Below, in pieces: positions 7,908-14,618 of a stretch of 64,000 nt of DNA. Numbering within the stretch: the stretch's first letter is position 1; each line of letters starts with the position of its first letter. The stretch lies in assembly GCF_002368395.1 (NCBI RefSeq), contig NZ_AP018254.1, positions 3,162,001 to 3,226,000 of the forward strand. The letters are read 5' to 3'. Both the position numbers and the translations under genes were made by a program. Below the pieces are notes generated by a model. It had not been told where the DNA came from, ran no database searches, and worked only from the letters and a program-made list of their open reading frames with translations. The stretch comes from Calothrix sp. NIES-3974 (GTDB lineage: Bacteria; Cyanobacteriota; Cyanobacteriia; Cyanobacteriales; Nostocaceae).

Positions 7908-9851
7908 ATGACTAGTTCCCCTGATGTGAGCTTTTCTAGAACCCTACCAAACTGTCTTTATCAACAGCTTGGTAAATTGCTACAACAGATGGCTCAAACA
8001 AGGGACAATCCACCAATGGTGCTAACGGATGCGTTGACTGTGCGGATTCCCCATCTGAGTTGGCCACAGATGAAGTTTTTGGTGGTGTTGAGTGATGGGT
8101 TTAATGCCATGTTGCAAGCCAAACCAAGTCAACTTACATTGTCATCGAATCTCCAATCTATTCACGAACAAAAATTCCAGCTTACTGAATCGACATTGCT
8201 GGATGTGGAATTGACTTTTGACCACCAAGCGATCGCTACATTTGTGTCTTGTCTAGTCAACCTCTTTCCTCCACATCTCCAAACTTACCAAAAATTACAA
8301 CCCTACTGTCAAGATTTATCTCCAAATGATATTACTCTCCAACAAAAGTTTACACTGCTTTTATTGGATTTTTCTCTCACTTTGCCAGCTTGGCAAGTTC
8401 AACAGCCAGGTAACTTTCAGTCGGAATCAGAACCAACCATAGCTCACAATAATTCCGCATGTCTTCATGTGGAAACTGCATTACAAAAGCAAATCGCCCA
8501 GGAAAAGTTATTAAATCAGGTGAACACCCAAATCCGTAAAAGCTTGGACTTACCTGTAATTATGCAAACGGCAGTAGCACGGGTAAGGGAGTTTCTCGAA
8601 CTAGACCGAATTGTTGTTTATAAATTTGAATATCCTAACAGTAGCAATCATTCCCCGGTGGTCAATGGCAATTATCACGGGGGGAATGGATGTATCGTCT
8701 ATGAAGTACGCTCCTCCACAGATATCACCTCCGTACTCAATTACAGCGAGGAAACCTGTTTTACACCCACTAACGAGTGTTGGCTCAAATATCAAAAGGG
8801 TTTTACCCTAGCCGTAGAAGATGTAGAACAAACCTACCCCCTGGAAAGTTGTCTACTAGAATTTATGCGGACTTGTCAAGTTCGAGCCAAGTTTGTAGCC
8901 CCCATTGTATTTGAAAATAGATTATGGGGATTATTAATTGCCCATCAATGCACTCAAACCCGCAGATGGCAAGAAAATGAAACCAATTTACTCACCTCCA
9001 TTGCCGAACAATTAGCGATCGCTATCCATCAAGCCGAACTCATGCGATCGCTTACCCAAGAAAAGTTATTACTAGAACAACGGGTAGTCGAACGTACCAG
9101 CGAACTCCACGATGCCCTGGTGGCAGCAGAAGCCGCAGGGAGAGTACGGAATGAGTTTCTCGCCACCATTAGCCATGAATTGTTGACTCCGTTAACCTAC
9201 GTAATTGGCATGTCTTCAACTTTGCTGAGATGGTCCTTTGGAGAATTAAGTCAACGACAGCGAGATTATTTACAAACAATCCACGATAGCGGTGAACATT
9301 TACTGGGAATGATTAACGATATTTTGGATTTATCCCAAATTGAAGCTGGAAAAACCGTCCTCAAAGTGACTAATTTTTCCCTAAGTCAGATAGCTCAAGC
9401 AAGTATCAAGTCAATAGAAGCAAAAGCTGTAAATCAACAAATAAACCTGAAGCTCGACCTCAAAACCAATCAACACCAAGACGATTTTACCGCCGACCCC
9501 CACCGGATTCAACAAATCATCGGTAATCTTCTCAGTAATGCAGTTAAATTTACACCAGCAGGTGGAAACGTGATTTTGCGGGTTTGGGTAGAAGAAAACA
9601 CAGCTATTTTCCAGGTTGAAGATACGGGTATCGGTATCCCAGAAAACCAATTACCGCGATTATTTGAAAAATTCCATCAATTGGACACTCCCTACCGTCG
9701 TCGTTATGAAGGTACGGGTTTAGGTTTAGCCTTAACCAAACAATTGGTGGAACTACATCGGGGACGAATCGAGGTCGAATCAACGGAAGGTATCGGTTCC
9801 ATTTTTACTGTCTGGATTCCGATGCAAAGAATAACAGAAGCGATTCGTTAA
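7908..9851 (+). CDS. CikA-like GAF sensor histidine kinase without a pseudo-receiver
   Basis: A soluble sensor kinase of 647 aa. An N-terminal region of about 200 aa is followed by a GAF domain (about 205-375; LDRIVVYKF, then RAKFVAPIVFENRLWGLLIAHQC), a short coiled coil (EQRVVERTSELHDALVAAEAA) and a HisKA/HATPase core. The H-box is SHELLTPLTYV with His423, the N-box HRIQQIIGNLLSNAVKFTP, G1 DTGIGIP and G2 GTGLGLAL. The coiled coil and the LLRWSFGELSQRQRDYLQTIHDSGEHL helix closely resemble CikA, the circadian input kinase. Synechococcus CikA also has a C-terminal pseudo-receiver; this protein stops after the kinase core. Cys315 and Cys323 lie near where bilin-binding GAF domains carry their cysteine, but no Cys-His pair is present. 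The H-box has Leu where Arg is usual. No partner gene is adjacent. Confidence 0.85.
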   Translation: MTSSPDVSFSRTLPNCLYQQLGKLLQQMAQTRDNPPMVLTDALTVRIPHLSWPQMKFLVVLSDGFNAMLQAKPSQLTLSSNLQSIHEQKFQLTESTLLDVELTFDHQAIATFVSCLVNLFPPHLQTYQKLQPYCQDLSPNDITLQQKFTLLLLDFSLTLPAWQVQQPGNFQSESEPTIAHNNSACLHVETALQKQIAQEKLLNQVNTQIRKSLDLPVIMQTAVARVREFLELDRIVVYKFEYPNSSNHSPVVNGNYHGGNGCIVYEVRSSTDITSVLNYSEETCFTPTNECWLKYQKGFTLAVEDVEQTYPLESCLLEFMRTCQVRAKFVAPIVFENRLWGLLIAHQCTQTRRWQENETNLLTSIAEQLAIAIHQAELMRSLTQEKLLLEQRVVERTSELHDALVAAEAAGRVRNEFLATISHELLTPLTYVIGMSSTLLRWSFGELSQRQRDYLQTIHDSGEHLLGMINDILDLSQIEAGKTVLKVTNFSLSQIAQASIKSIEAKAVNQQINLKLDLKTNQHQDDFTADPHRIQQIIGNLLSNAVKFTPAGGNVILRVWVEENTAIFQVEDTGIGIPENQLPRLFEKFHQLDTPYRRRYEGTGLGLALTKQLVELHRGRIEVESTEGIGSIFTVWIPMQRITEAIR

Positions 9852-9878
9852 TGACTCACAGGGATTGTAGTGTTAAAA

Positions 9879-9950
9879 ATCCGTCGTAGCGAGCTACGAC
9901 CCAGGAGTACTCACGTTAATCCAAAATCGAAAATCCAAAATCCAAAATCC
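9879..9950. repeat. Dispersed repeat plus AAAATCC heptamer tract
   Basis: The stretch AATCCGTCGTAGCGAGCTAC and its continuation through GACCCAGGAGTACTCACGTTA recurs near 43067-43106. It is followed by a tandem AAAATCC heptamer run (9919-9950), the complement of the GGATTTT runs at 37076-37099, 42834-42850 and 51538-51596. Such heptamers are common between genes of filamentous cyanobacteria. Confidence 0.7.
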
Positions 9951-10570
9951 TATAACCAACTATCCCAGCGCAGAATCGCATTACCATCCTCAGCAGCTTC
10001 CTCGTAGTAATCAACCAGTTCTAAAAATAAAGCTTGAAAATCCTGCATATCTTCCCCTTCTATCTGGGTGTACCAATCATAAACCAAACTATTTTCCAGG
10101 GGAGGAGGGAGTTGGTTCCAACGCTGATAAAAATCCTCTTCACTAATTTTGGTTAACCCTTGGGCTAATTCGACAACAATTTCTGCATTAAAATATTGAC
10201 AATCAGTCAGTAATCCTTCATCAATTAATATGCCACCGGATAAAGCATTTACAAGTAATAAATGACTGTCATTAGTATGTTGAACTAAGTACTGTAGACG
10301 CATAAATTTATCGCTATCTCCAGTCAGATACCAATGGAGTAAATACCAGATATTACCAAGTTCAAAGTAACCAGATTCTCCAGCAGCAAGGATTGAGGGG
10401 ATATCTTCTTTTACTTGAGCAATTACATCTGGTGTCAAATAAAATTCTAAAGTTCGCCAATGGTTGGGGTCAGAAATATCCTCAGCCACGGGTAGGATGG
10501 TTTTGAGTACGGGATATTCTTGGATTTTTTGTAATACTGATGGTGGCATTTGATATAAACTCATTTCCAT
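9950..10570 (-). CDS. DUF1877 family protein
   Basis: A 206-aa soluble protein of unknown function. The second half has the DUF1877 (YfbM-like) pattern: NALSGGILIDEG, AEIVVELAQGLTKISEEDFYQRW, and a closing acidic helix YYEEAAEDGNAILRWDSWL. There is no signal peptide or membrane segment. A second in-frame ATG six bases in (MSLYQ) is an alternative start. It begins 28 bases downstream of coaX on the same strand, so the two are probably cotranscribed, but I see no functional link. Family members occur scattered through bacteria, often near contact-dependent or accessory genes. Confidence in the family is good and in any role nil. Confidence 0.75.
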   Translation of the reverse strand: MEMSLYQMPPSVLQKIQEYPVLKTILPVAEDISDPNHWRTLEFYLTPDVIAQVKEDIPSILAAGESGYFELGNIWYLLHWYLTGDSDKFMRLQYLVQHTNDSHLLLVNALSGGILIDEGLLTDCQYFNAEIVVELAQGLTKISEEDFYQRWNQLPPPLENSLVYDWYTQIEGEDMQDFQALFLELVDYYEEAAEDGNAILRWDSWL

Positions 10571-10598
10571 ACACTACACTCCAATGGGGATTGTGTTG

Positions 10599-11384
10599 CT
10601 ACTCTAGACCGTGGCTGACTTGGCAAATTCCTTGTAAAACTAAATTTTTTTCTATTAATATTTGCTCAGAGATTTGGGGATATATAGTTTGCAGATAATT
10701 AGATAAAATCATTGTATCTCCCCCTGTAATCACAATTTTCCCATCAGGAAAAGATTGCCGCCAATTTTCGATAAAATCCTTGATGCCAGCCAATAAAGTA
10801 TAAATTATACCGCTTTGAATGGCATCATTTGTATTCATTGCCCAGCGAGATTGTAATTGACTGGAGAGGTCGATGTGCGGAAGTTGTCCAGTCTGATTTC
10901 CTAACATTGTTAACTGTAAACCCACACCGGGTAAAATTGCTCCACCGACGAAATTTTGTTCTGCATCGACAGCGCTAAAGGTTAATGCGGTACCTGCGTC
11001 GATAACCAAGACAGGGGAACCAAAGGATTTAGTTGCAGCAAATAGGGCTAAAGCTCGATCTATTCCCAAACTAGGATACATGTTGGCTATGGGGATATCT
11101 GCTAGGGAAATCATCCGTAGGTGGGGATAATTTAGCCAGAGTTGTGTTTGTTTAGGAACAACCGAAGCCAAAAACAGGGGGACAGGAAGGGAGGAGGTAG
11201 GGAAAGAGGGAGGATTGAGGATGGTCAGGAAATGGTTGAGGGTGGGTTGGTGAATGAGTTGCTGGATTTGGGGAGTTGATAGATATGGACTGGAGCAAGA
11301 ATGTATAAGTTGGGTATGTTGACATAATCCCCAATGGTAGCGGGAATTGCCAATCATTAAGGCAATGTAAATTGCTGATGGCAT
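10599..11384 (-). CDS. coaX: Type III pantothenate kinase
   Basis: Phosphorylates pantothenate, the first step of coenzyme A synthesis. At 261 aa it has the type III (CoaX) ASKHA-fold motifs: the N-terminal phosphate loop IGNSRYHWGL, GIDRALALFAA, the catalytic-site DAGTALTFSAVD, GGAILPGVGLQ, and IVITGGDTMIL near the C-terminus. Around residues 60-75 is a Pro/Ser/Leu-rich stretch (NPPSFPTSSLPVPLFLASVV) encoded by GGGAGG-type low-complexity DNA (about 11174-11225). It looks like an in-frame repeat insertion ahead of the conserved FLASVVPKQT. It is followed by the DUF1877 gene. Confidence 0.9.
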   Translation of the reverse strand: MPSAIYIALMIGNSRYHWGLCQHTQLIHSCSSPYLSTPQIQQLIHQPTLNHFLTILNPPSFPTSSLPVPLFLASVVPKQTQLWLNYPHLRMISLADIPIANMYPSLGIDRALALFAATKSFGSPVLVIDAGTALTFSAVDAEQNFVGGAILPGVGLQLTMLGNQTGQLPHIDLSSQLQSRWAMNTNDAIQSGIIYTLLAGIKDFIENWRQSFPDGKIVITGGDTMILSNYLQTIYPQISEQILIEKNLVLQGICQVSHGLE

Positions 11385-11407
11385 TAGCTCTCAAAAGCGA
11401 ATTTTAT

Positions 11408-11610
11408 AGGACTTACTCCGCATTTCTCACAAAACCCTAAAACTCAAAGGGAGTAGTCAGTAGTCAGTAGAAGGAAAATCAATCCGTTACTCAAGGCTGA
11501 TTACTTACTTGTGAGAAATCCAGGTGACGCACTTATTACCATAAAACAAGACCTTGAGATTGCTTGCTGATATCGTAATGACGTAACTACGTAGTGATTG
11601 CGTAAGTCCT
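11408..11610. mobile_element. MITE-like element with AGGACTTAC terminal repeats
   Basis: Bounded by AGGACTTAC (11408-11416) and its exact complement GTAAGTCCT (11602-11610), 203 bases, with no coding capacity. The same termini bound 22312-22426, and a variant pair bounds 38901-39021. The 11417-11470 part (CATTTCTCACAAAACCCTAAAA) also recurs near 29252. It fills the gap between coaX and the petN operon; nothing else was seen there. Confidence 0.65.
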
Positions 11611-11713
11611 GTTTCAATTAAAATACGCAGTACATGGGGTACTGCGCATATTCGAGTTAGTCGATAGGACAAGCAAAGGGGGATGGAAGCGGATTACACT
11701 CTATGAAGAAAAA

Positions 11714-11878
11714 TTATTTGCGCTTTGGTGTTGTCCTGAGTCGGAGATTACGCTTTTCCTCTTCCAGAAGACGGCGATCGCGCCAACCAGAAAGCGTCAG
11801 ATAACCGATACTCAAGGTAGTGACCACCAATAGCACCAATGCCAATAAGGCCAAATAATTCAGGAAAGTATTTTCCAC
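11714..11878 (-). CDS. Small single-pass membrane protein downstream of petN
   Basis: A 54-aa reading frame with a GTG start nine bases after the petN stop and GGTGG as a plausible ribosome site. It encodes a short N-terminus (MENTFLNYLA if initiated with Met), a hydrophobic helix of about residues 8-28 (LALLALVLLVVTTLSIGYLTL), and a strongly charged cytosolic tail (GWRDRRLLEEEKRNLRLR, then TTPKRK). The tight spacing and the positive-inside tail suggest a real thylakoid or plasma membrane protein cotranscribed with petN. I do not recognise the family. A small accessory of the cytochrome b6f complex is a guess from position alone. Confidence 0.6.
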   Translation of the reverse strand: MENTFLNYLALLALVLLVVTTLSIGYLTLSGWRDRRLLEEEKRNLRLRTTPKRK

Positions 11879-11887
11879 AAGCCACCT

Positions 11888-11974
11888 TTAGAGTCCGTTT
11901 CGTCCCCAAACAACCATTGCAATCGACCATGTGAAGACGACTAACAGCGAAACCCAACCTAATGTCAAGACCAT
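11888..11974 (-). CDS. petN: Cytochrome b6f complex subunit PetN
   Basis: A 28-aa membrane subunit of the cytochrome b6f complex. It reads [13 protein letters not shown] followed by [15 protein letters not shown], which matches the highly conserved cyanobacterial and plastid PetN (about 29 aa), including the closing WGRNGL. The one-residue shorter N-terminus starts at the ATG at 11974. One transmembrane helix spans most of the protein, and the subunit is required for complex stability. It is the first gene of a two-gene unit with the small membrane protein that follows. Confidence 0.93.
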   Translation of the reverse strand: MVLTLGWVSLLVVFTWSIAMVVWGRNGL

Positions 11975-12059
11975 AACGAATTTTGTAAATGTATTTGCAA
12001 ATCTACTTCATTTTTTATCATACTTTGTATGGTGATTTGATGAGGGGTGTTTTTTGGTC

Positions 12060-12593
12060 ATGGGCAAAACAATTGATCGTCTGTTGAAGCCAGATTTGGT
12101 GCGGGAACGTCTGGAATCCCTCAAAGCTGGTGTGTTTGCGGCCATAGCTGTGGTTTGCACCCATTGGCTAATTTCCCTCCTGATGTGGGGATTTTCCTCC
12201 CTTGGGTATAATTTAGAGCTAGGAAATTCGGGTTTTCTAACCAGATTTCAGGTGATAAATACTTTACTTGGCAGCACTTTCGCCCTATTTTCTGGCTTTT
12301 TATTCGGTGTCACCTATCGATATATAGTACGGGAAGATACCAATTTCCATTTAGAAACAGGTGCGATCGCAGCTTTTGCGTTGGTGCGAGGAATGGCACA
12401 ATTAGAGGTAGTTAGTCAAAATTGGCTAAGTGATAACCAGCAGTCCACCTTACTTTCGTCACTTTGGTTCGAGAAGGTCAATCTGTCAATAATTTTCCTC
12501 ATTTTTGGCGAAAGTTTTCTCTGGTTCGCTGCTGCAAGGTTAATCCTCGATTGGGCAATGAAGCAAGGGTGGTTAAAACGATTTTCCCAGTAG
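12060..12593 (+). CDS. Conserved cyanobacterial membrane protein
   Basis: A 177-aa protein with about four hydrophobic segments: FAAIAVVCTHWLISLLMWGF, then LLGSTFALFSGFLFGVTYRY, AIAAFALVRGMAQLEV, and NLSIIFLIFGESFLWFAAARLIL. The charged N-terminus KTIDRLLKPDLVRERLESLK is probably cytoplasmic. I start at the ATG at 12060; a TTG lies six bases upstream. It is of a type found in cyanobacterial genomes as a hypothetical protein; I cannot name a function. Its TAG stop codon falls inside the first GTAGAGACG arm of the palindromic repeat array that follows, so the repeat supplies the 3' end of the gene. Confidence 0.7.
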   Translation: MGKTIDRLLKPDLVRERLESLKAGVFAAIAVVCTHWLISLLMWGFSSLGYNLELGNSGFLTRFQVINTLLGSTFALFSGFLFGVTYRYIVREDTNFHLETGAIAAFALVRGMAQLEVVSQNWLSDNQQSTLLSSLWFEKVNLSIIFLIFGESFLWFAAARLILDWAMKQGWLKRFSQ

Positions 12594-12681
12594 AGACGAC
12601 CCGACCACCAATGGAGACGACCCGACCACCAATGGAGACGACCCGACCACCAATGGAGACGACCCGACGGGTCGTCTCTAC
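12590..12681. repeat. Palindrome with fourfold amplified left arm
   Basis: Four copies of a 21-base unit (GAGACGACCCGACCACCAATG, starting at 12593, 12614, 12635 and 12656; the last is truncated after GACCCGAC) run into GGGTCGTCTCTAC, which pairs with the last arm. This is the GTAGAGACG/CGTCTCTAC palindrome family with only the left arm amplified. Confidence 0.9.
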
Positions 12682-12720
12682 ATACAATCGTTACCTTTAA
12701 ATTCCCTATCCTCTCATCCG

Positions 12721-14046
12721 ATGGCGACTATTCAACCTGCACGTATTACTAAAGTTCTACCTGACTCAATTGCTGCTGAAGTTGGCTTTGAGGTCGGTGA
12801 CGCAATCGTCAGTATAAATGGCGTTCAACCACGGGATTTGATTGATTATCGGTTTTTATGTGCTGATGAATATTTAGAATTGGAAGTTTTAGATGCATCA
12901 GGTCAAACCCATCATGTCGAATTGGAAAAGGACTATGATGAGGATTTAGGTTTAGAATTTGCTAGCGCCCTATTTGATAGTTTAATTCAATGCAATAATC
13001 GCTGTCCTTTTTGTTTTATTGACCAGCAACCACCAGGAAAAAGAGAAAGTTTATATTACAAAGATGACGATTATCGCCTTAGTTTTCTCTACGGTTCCTA
13101 CCTGACTTTAACTAATTTACCAGAACGGGAATGGCAACGCATCGAACAAATGCGTCTATCCCCCCTCTACGTGTCGGTTCACGCGACAGAACCCGATGTC
13201 CGTATCCGTCTCCTCAAAAACCCCCGTGCAGGCAAAATTCTCGAACAAATCGCCTGGTTTCAAGCCCGTCGCTTACAAATTCATGCCCAGGTGGTATTAT
13301 GTCCTGGTATAAATGATGGCAAACATTTGGAACAAACTATCCGTGATTTAGCGTCTTTCCAAGAAAACGATGTGCCCGCTGTCACATCGGTTGCCGTGGT
13401 TCCCGTTGGTTTAACCAGATTTCGCCCTCCGGAGGATGAACTGGTTCCCGTCACCCCTTCCAAAGCAAAGGAGGTGATTAGCCAAGTGCGGTCACTCCAG
13501 CAAGAGTTTCGCCAAAAATACGGAACAACCTTTGTTTGGTTAGCTGATGAATGGTTCTTAATTGCTCAAGAGGATTTACCTGATGAGTCGGAGTATGAAG
13601 ACTATCCCCAAATTGATAATGGGGTTGGTTCGATTCAACTATTTATCAAGCAGTTTATGGCAATTTCAGCGCAAATTTTGCCCACAAAGTTGACCAAACA
13701 GAAACGTTTAACTTGGGTGGTGGGAAATGCGGTTGAACATGCATTTCAACCATTATTAACTAGACTGAATCAAGTGGAAGGCTTACAGGTGCAAATGCAA
13801 GCTTTAAACAGCGATTATTGGGGACAAAGTATTAGTGTGACTGGGCTGTTAACGGGGCATGATTTATTATTGAAATTAAGAAATTGTGATTTAGGGGAGG
13901 GAATTTTATTGCCAAGCGTAATGCTGAAACATGGTGAATCAGTCTTTTTAGATGATGTAAGTGTTGAGGAAGTTTCCCAAAAATTAAATGTTCCCATTTA
14001 TCCAGTTGCTGGAGTAGAGGAATTAATTCGTCAATGTATTAGTTAA
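12721..14046 (+). CDS. PDZ and radical SAM protein, TIGR03279 family
   Basis: A 441-aa protein of the cyanobacterial TIGR03279 (DUF512-containing) family. Residues about 8-60 form a PDZ-like domain (ITKVLPDSIAAEVGFEVGDAIVSING). A cysteine motif follows, CNNRCPFCFIDQ (CxxxCxxC), which would bind a [4Fe-4S] cluster as in radical SAM enzymes. The segment YGSYLTLTNLPEREWQRIEQ and the C-terminal DUF512 part complete the family layout. Substrate and reaction are unknown; it is widely conserved in cyanobacteria. The ATG start lies 39 bases after the palindrome array. Confidence 0.88.
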   Translation: MATIQPARITKVLPDSIAAEVGFEVGDAIVSINGVQPRDLIDYRFLCADEYLELEVLDASGQTHHVELEKDYDEDLGLEFASALFDSLIQCNNRCPFCFIDQQPPGKRESLYYKDDDYRLSFLYGSYLTLTNLPEREWQRIEQMRLSPLYVSVHATEPDVRIRLLKNPRAGKILEQIAWFQARRLQIHAQVVLCPGINDGKHLEQTIRDLASFQENDVPAVTSVAVVPVGLTRFRPPEDELVPVTPSKAKEVISQVRSLQQEFRQKYGTTFVWLADEWFLIAQEDLPDESEYEDYPQIDNGVGSIQLFIKQFMAISAQILPTKLTKQKRLTWVVGNAVEHAFQPLLTRLNQVEGLQVQMQALNSDYWGQSISVTGLLTGHDLLLKLRNCDLGEGILLPSVMLKHGESVFLDDVSVEEVSQKLNVPIYPVAGVEELIRQCIS

Positions 14047-14618
14047 GGGAGTAGGGAATAGGGAGTGGAAAATAGTAGTTTATGGTCTATAAACCCAGAA
14101 ATTATACCAATTGAAAAAAGGATACGAAAGATGGATTTTGTGCTTGTAGAGACGTAATACATTACGTCTCTATATATATTACGTCCCTATGTTGAACCAT
14201 TTTTGAATCTGCATTACACCAATTTTCTAGAATTAAGCAGCAGACTGAATTGAAAAATCATTGCGATGCTATATCTATTCTTTTGAAATGACGTAGACAC
14301 CTAATAGCAAGACAAAAGGCTATGAAAAATTAGTATTACGAATTACGAATTAGTATAAATATTCAAATGGGATTTCCATAGTATTTTATGTTTGCGTATC
14401 ATTTTTATGATTCACTAATTTTGTAGTTACATTTGTGTCATTAAAGCCATGAATTTGTTATCTTAAGTTAGGTCATAAGTTGGGTTTTTGTAAATTAATA
14501 TTTGTATTCCAACAATCTTGACAAAAGCTTGATTGATTGGATGGCTGTCGCATAGGCTTTCATTATTATTTATTACTTTATATTCAGAAATTGTAATCAA
14601 TTACAGAAGGAGTGACGA
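14047..14618. other. Intergenic region with palindrome
   Basis: Contains a GTAGAGACG-family palindrome (14146-14172) followed by a second right arm (TATTACGTCCCTA, 14177-14189), then AT-rich DNA that probably holds the promoter of the gene at 14619. No coding sequence was seen. Confidence 0.6.

Noticed and set aside
11748-11957. 69-codon frame on the minus strand over the petN operon
   Set aside because: It overlaps petN and the 54-aa frame in another phase and has no family features; the two short genes explain the region better.
12590-12681. CRISPR-like array
   Set aside because: Repeats are contiguous 21-base units without unique spacers and no cas genes are present. The palindrome interpretation fits better.
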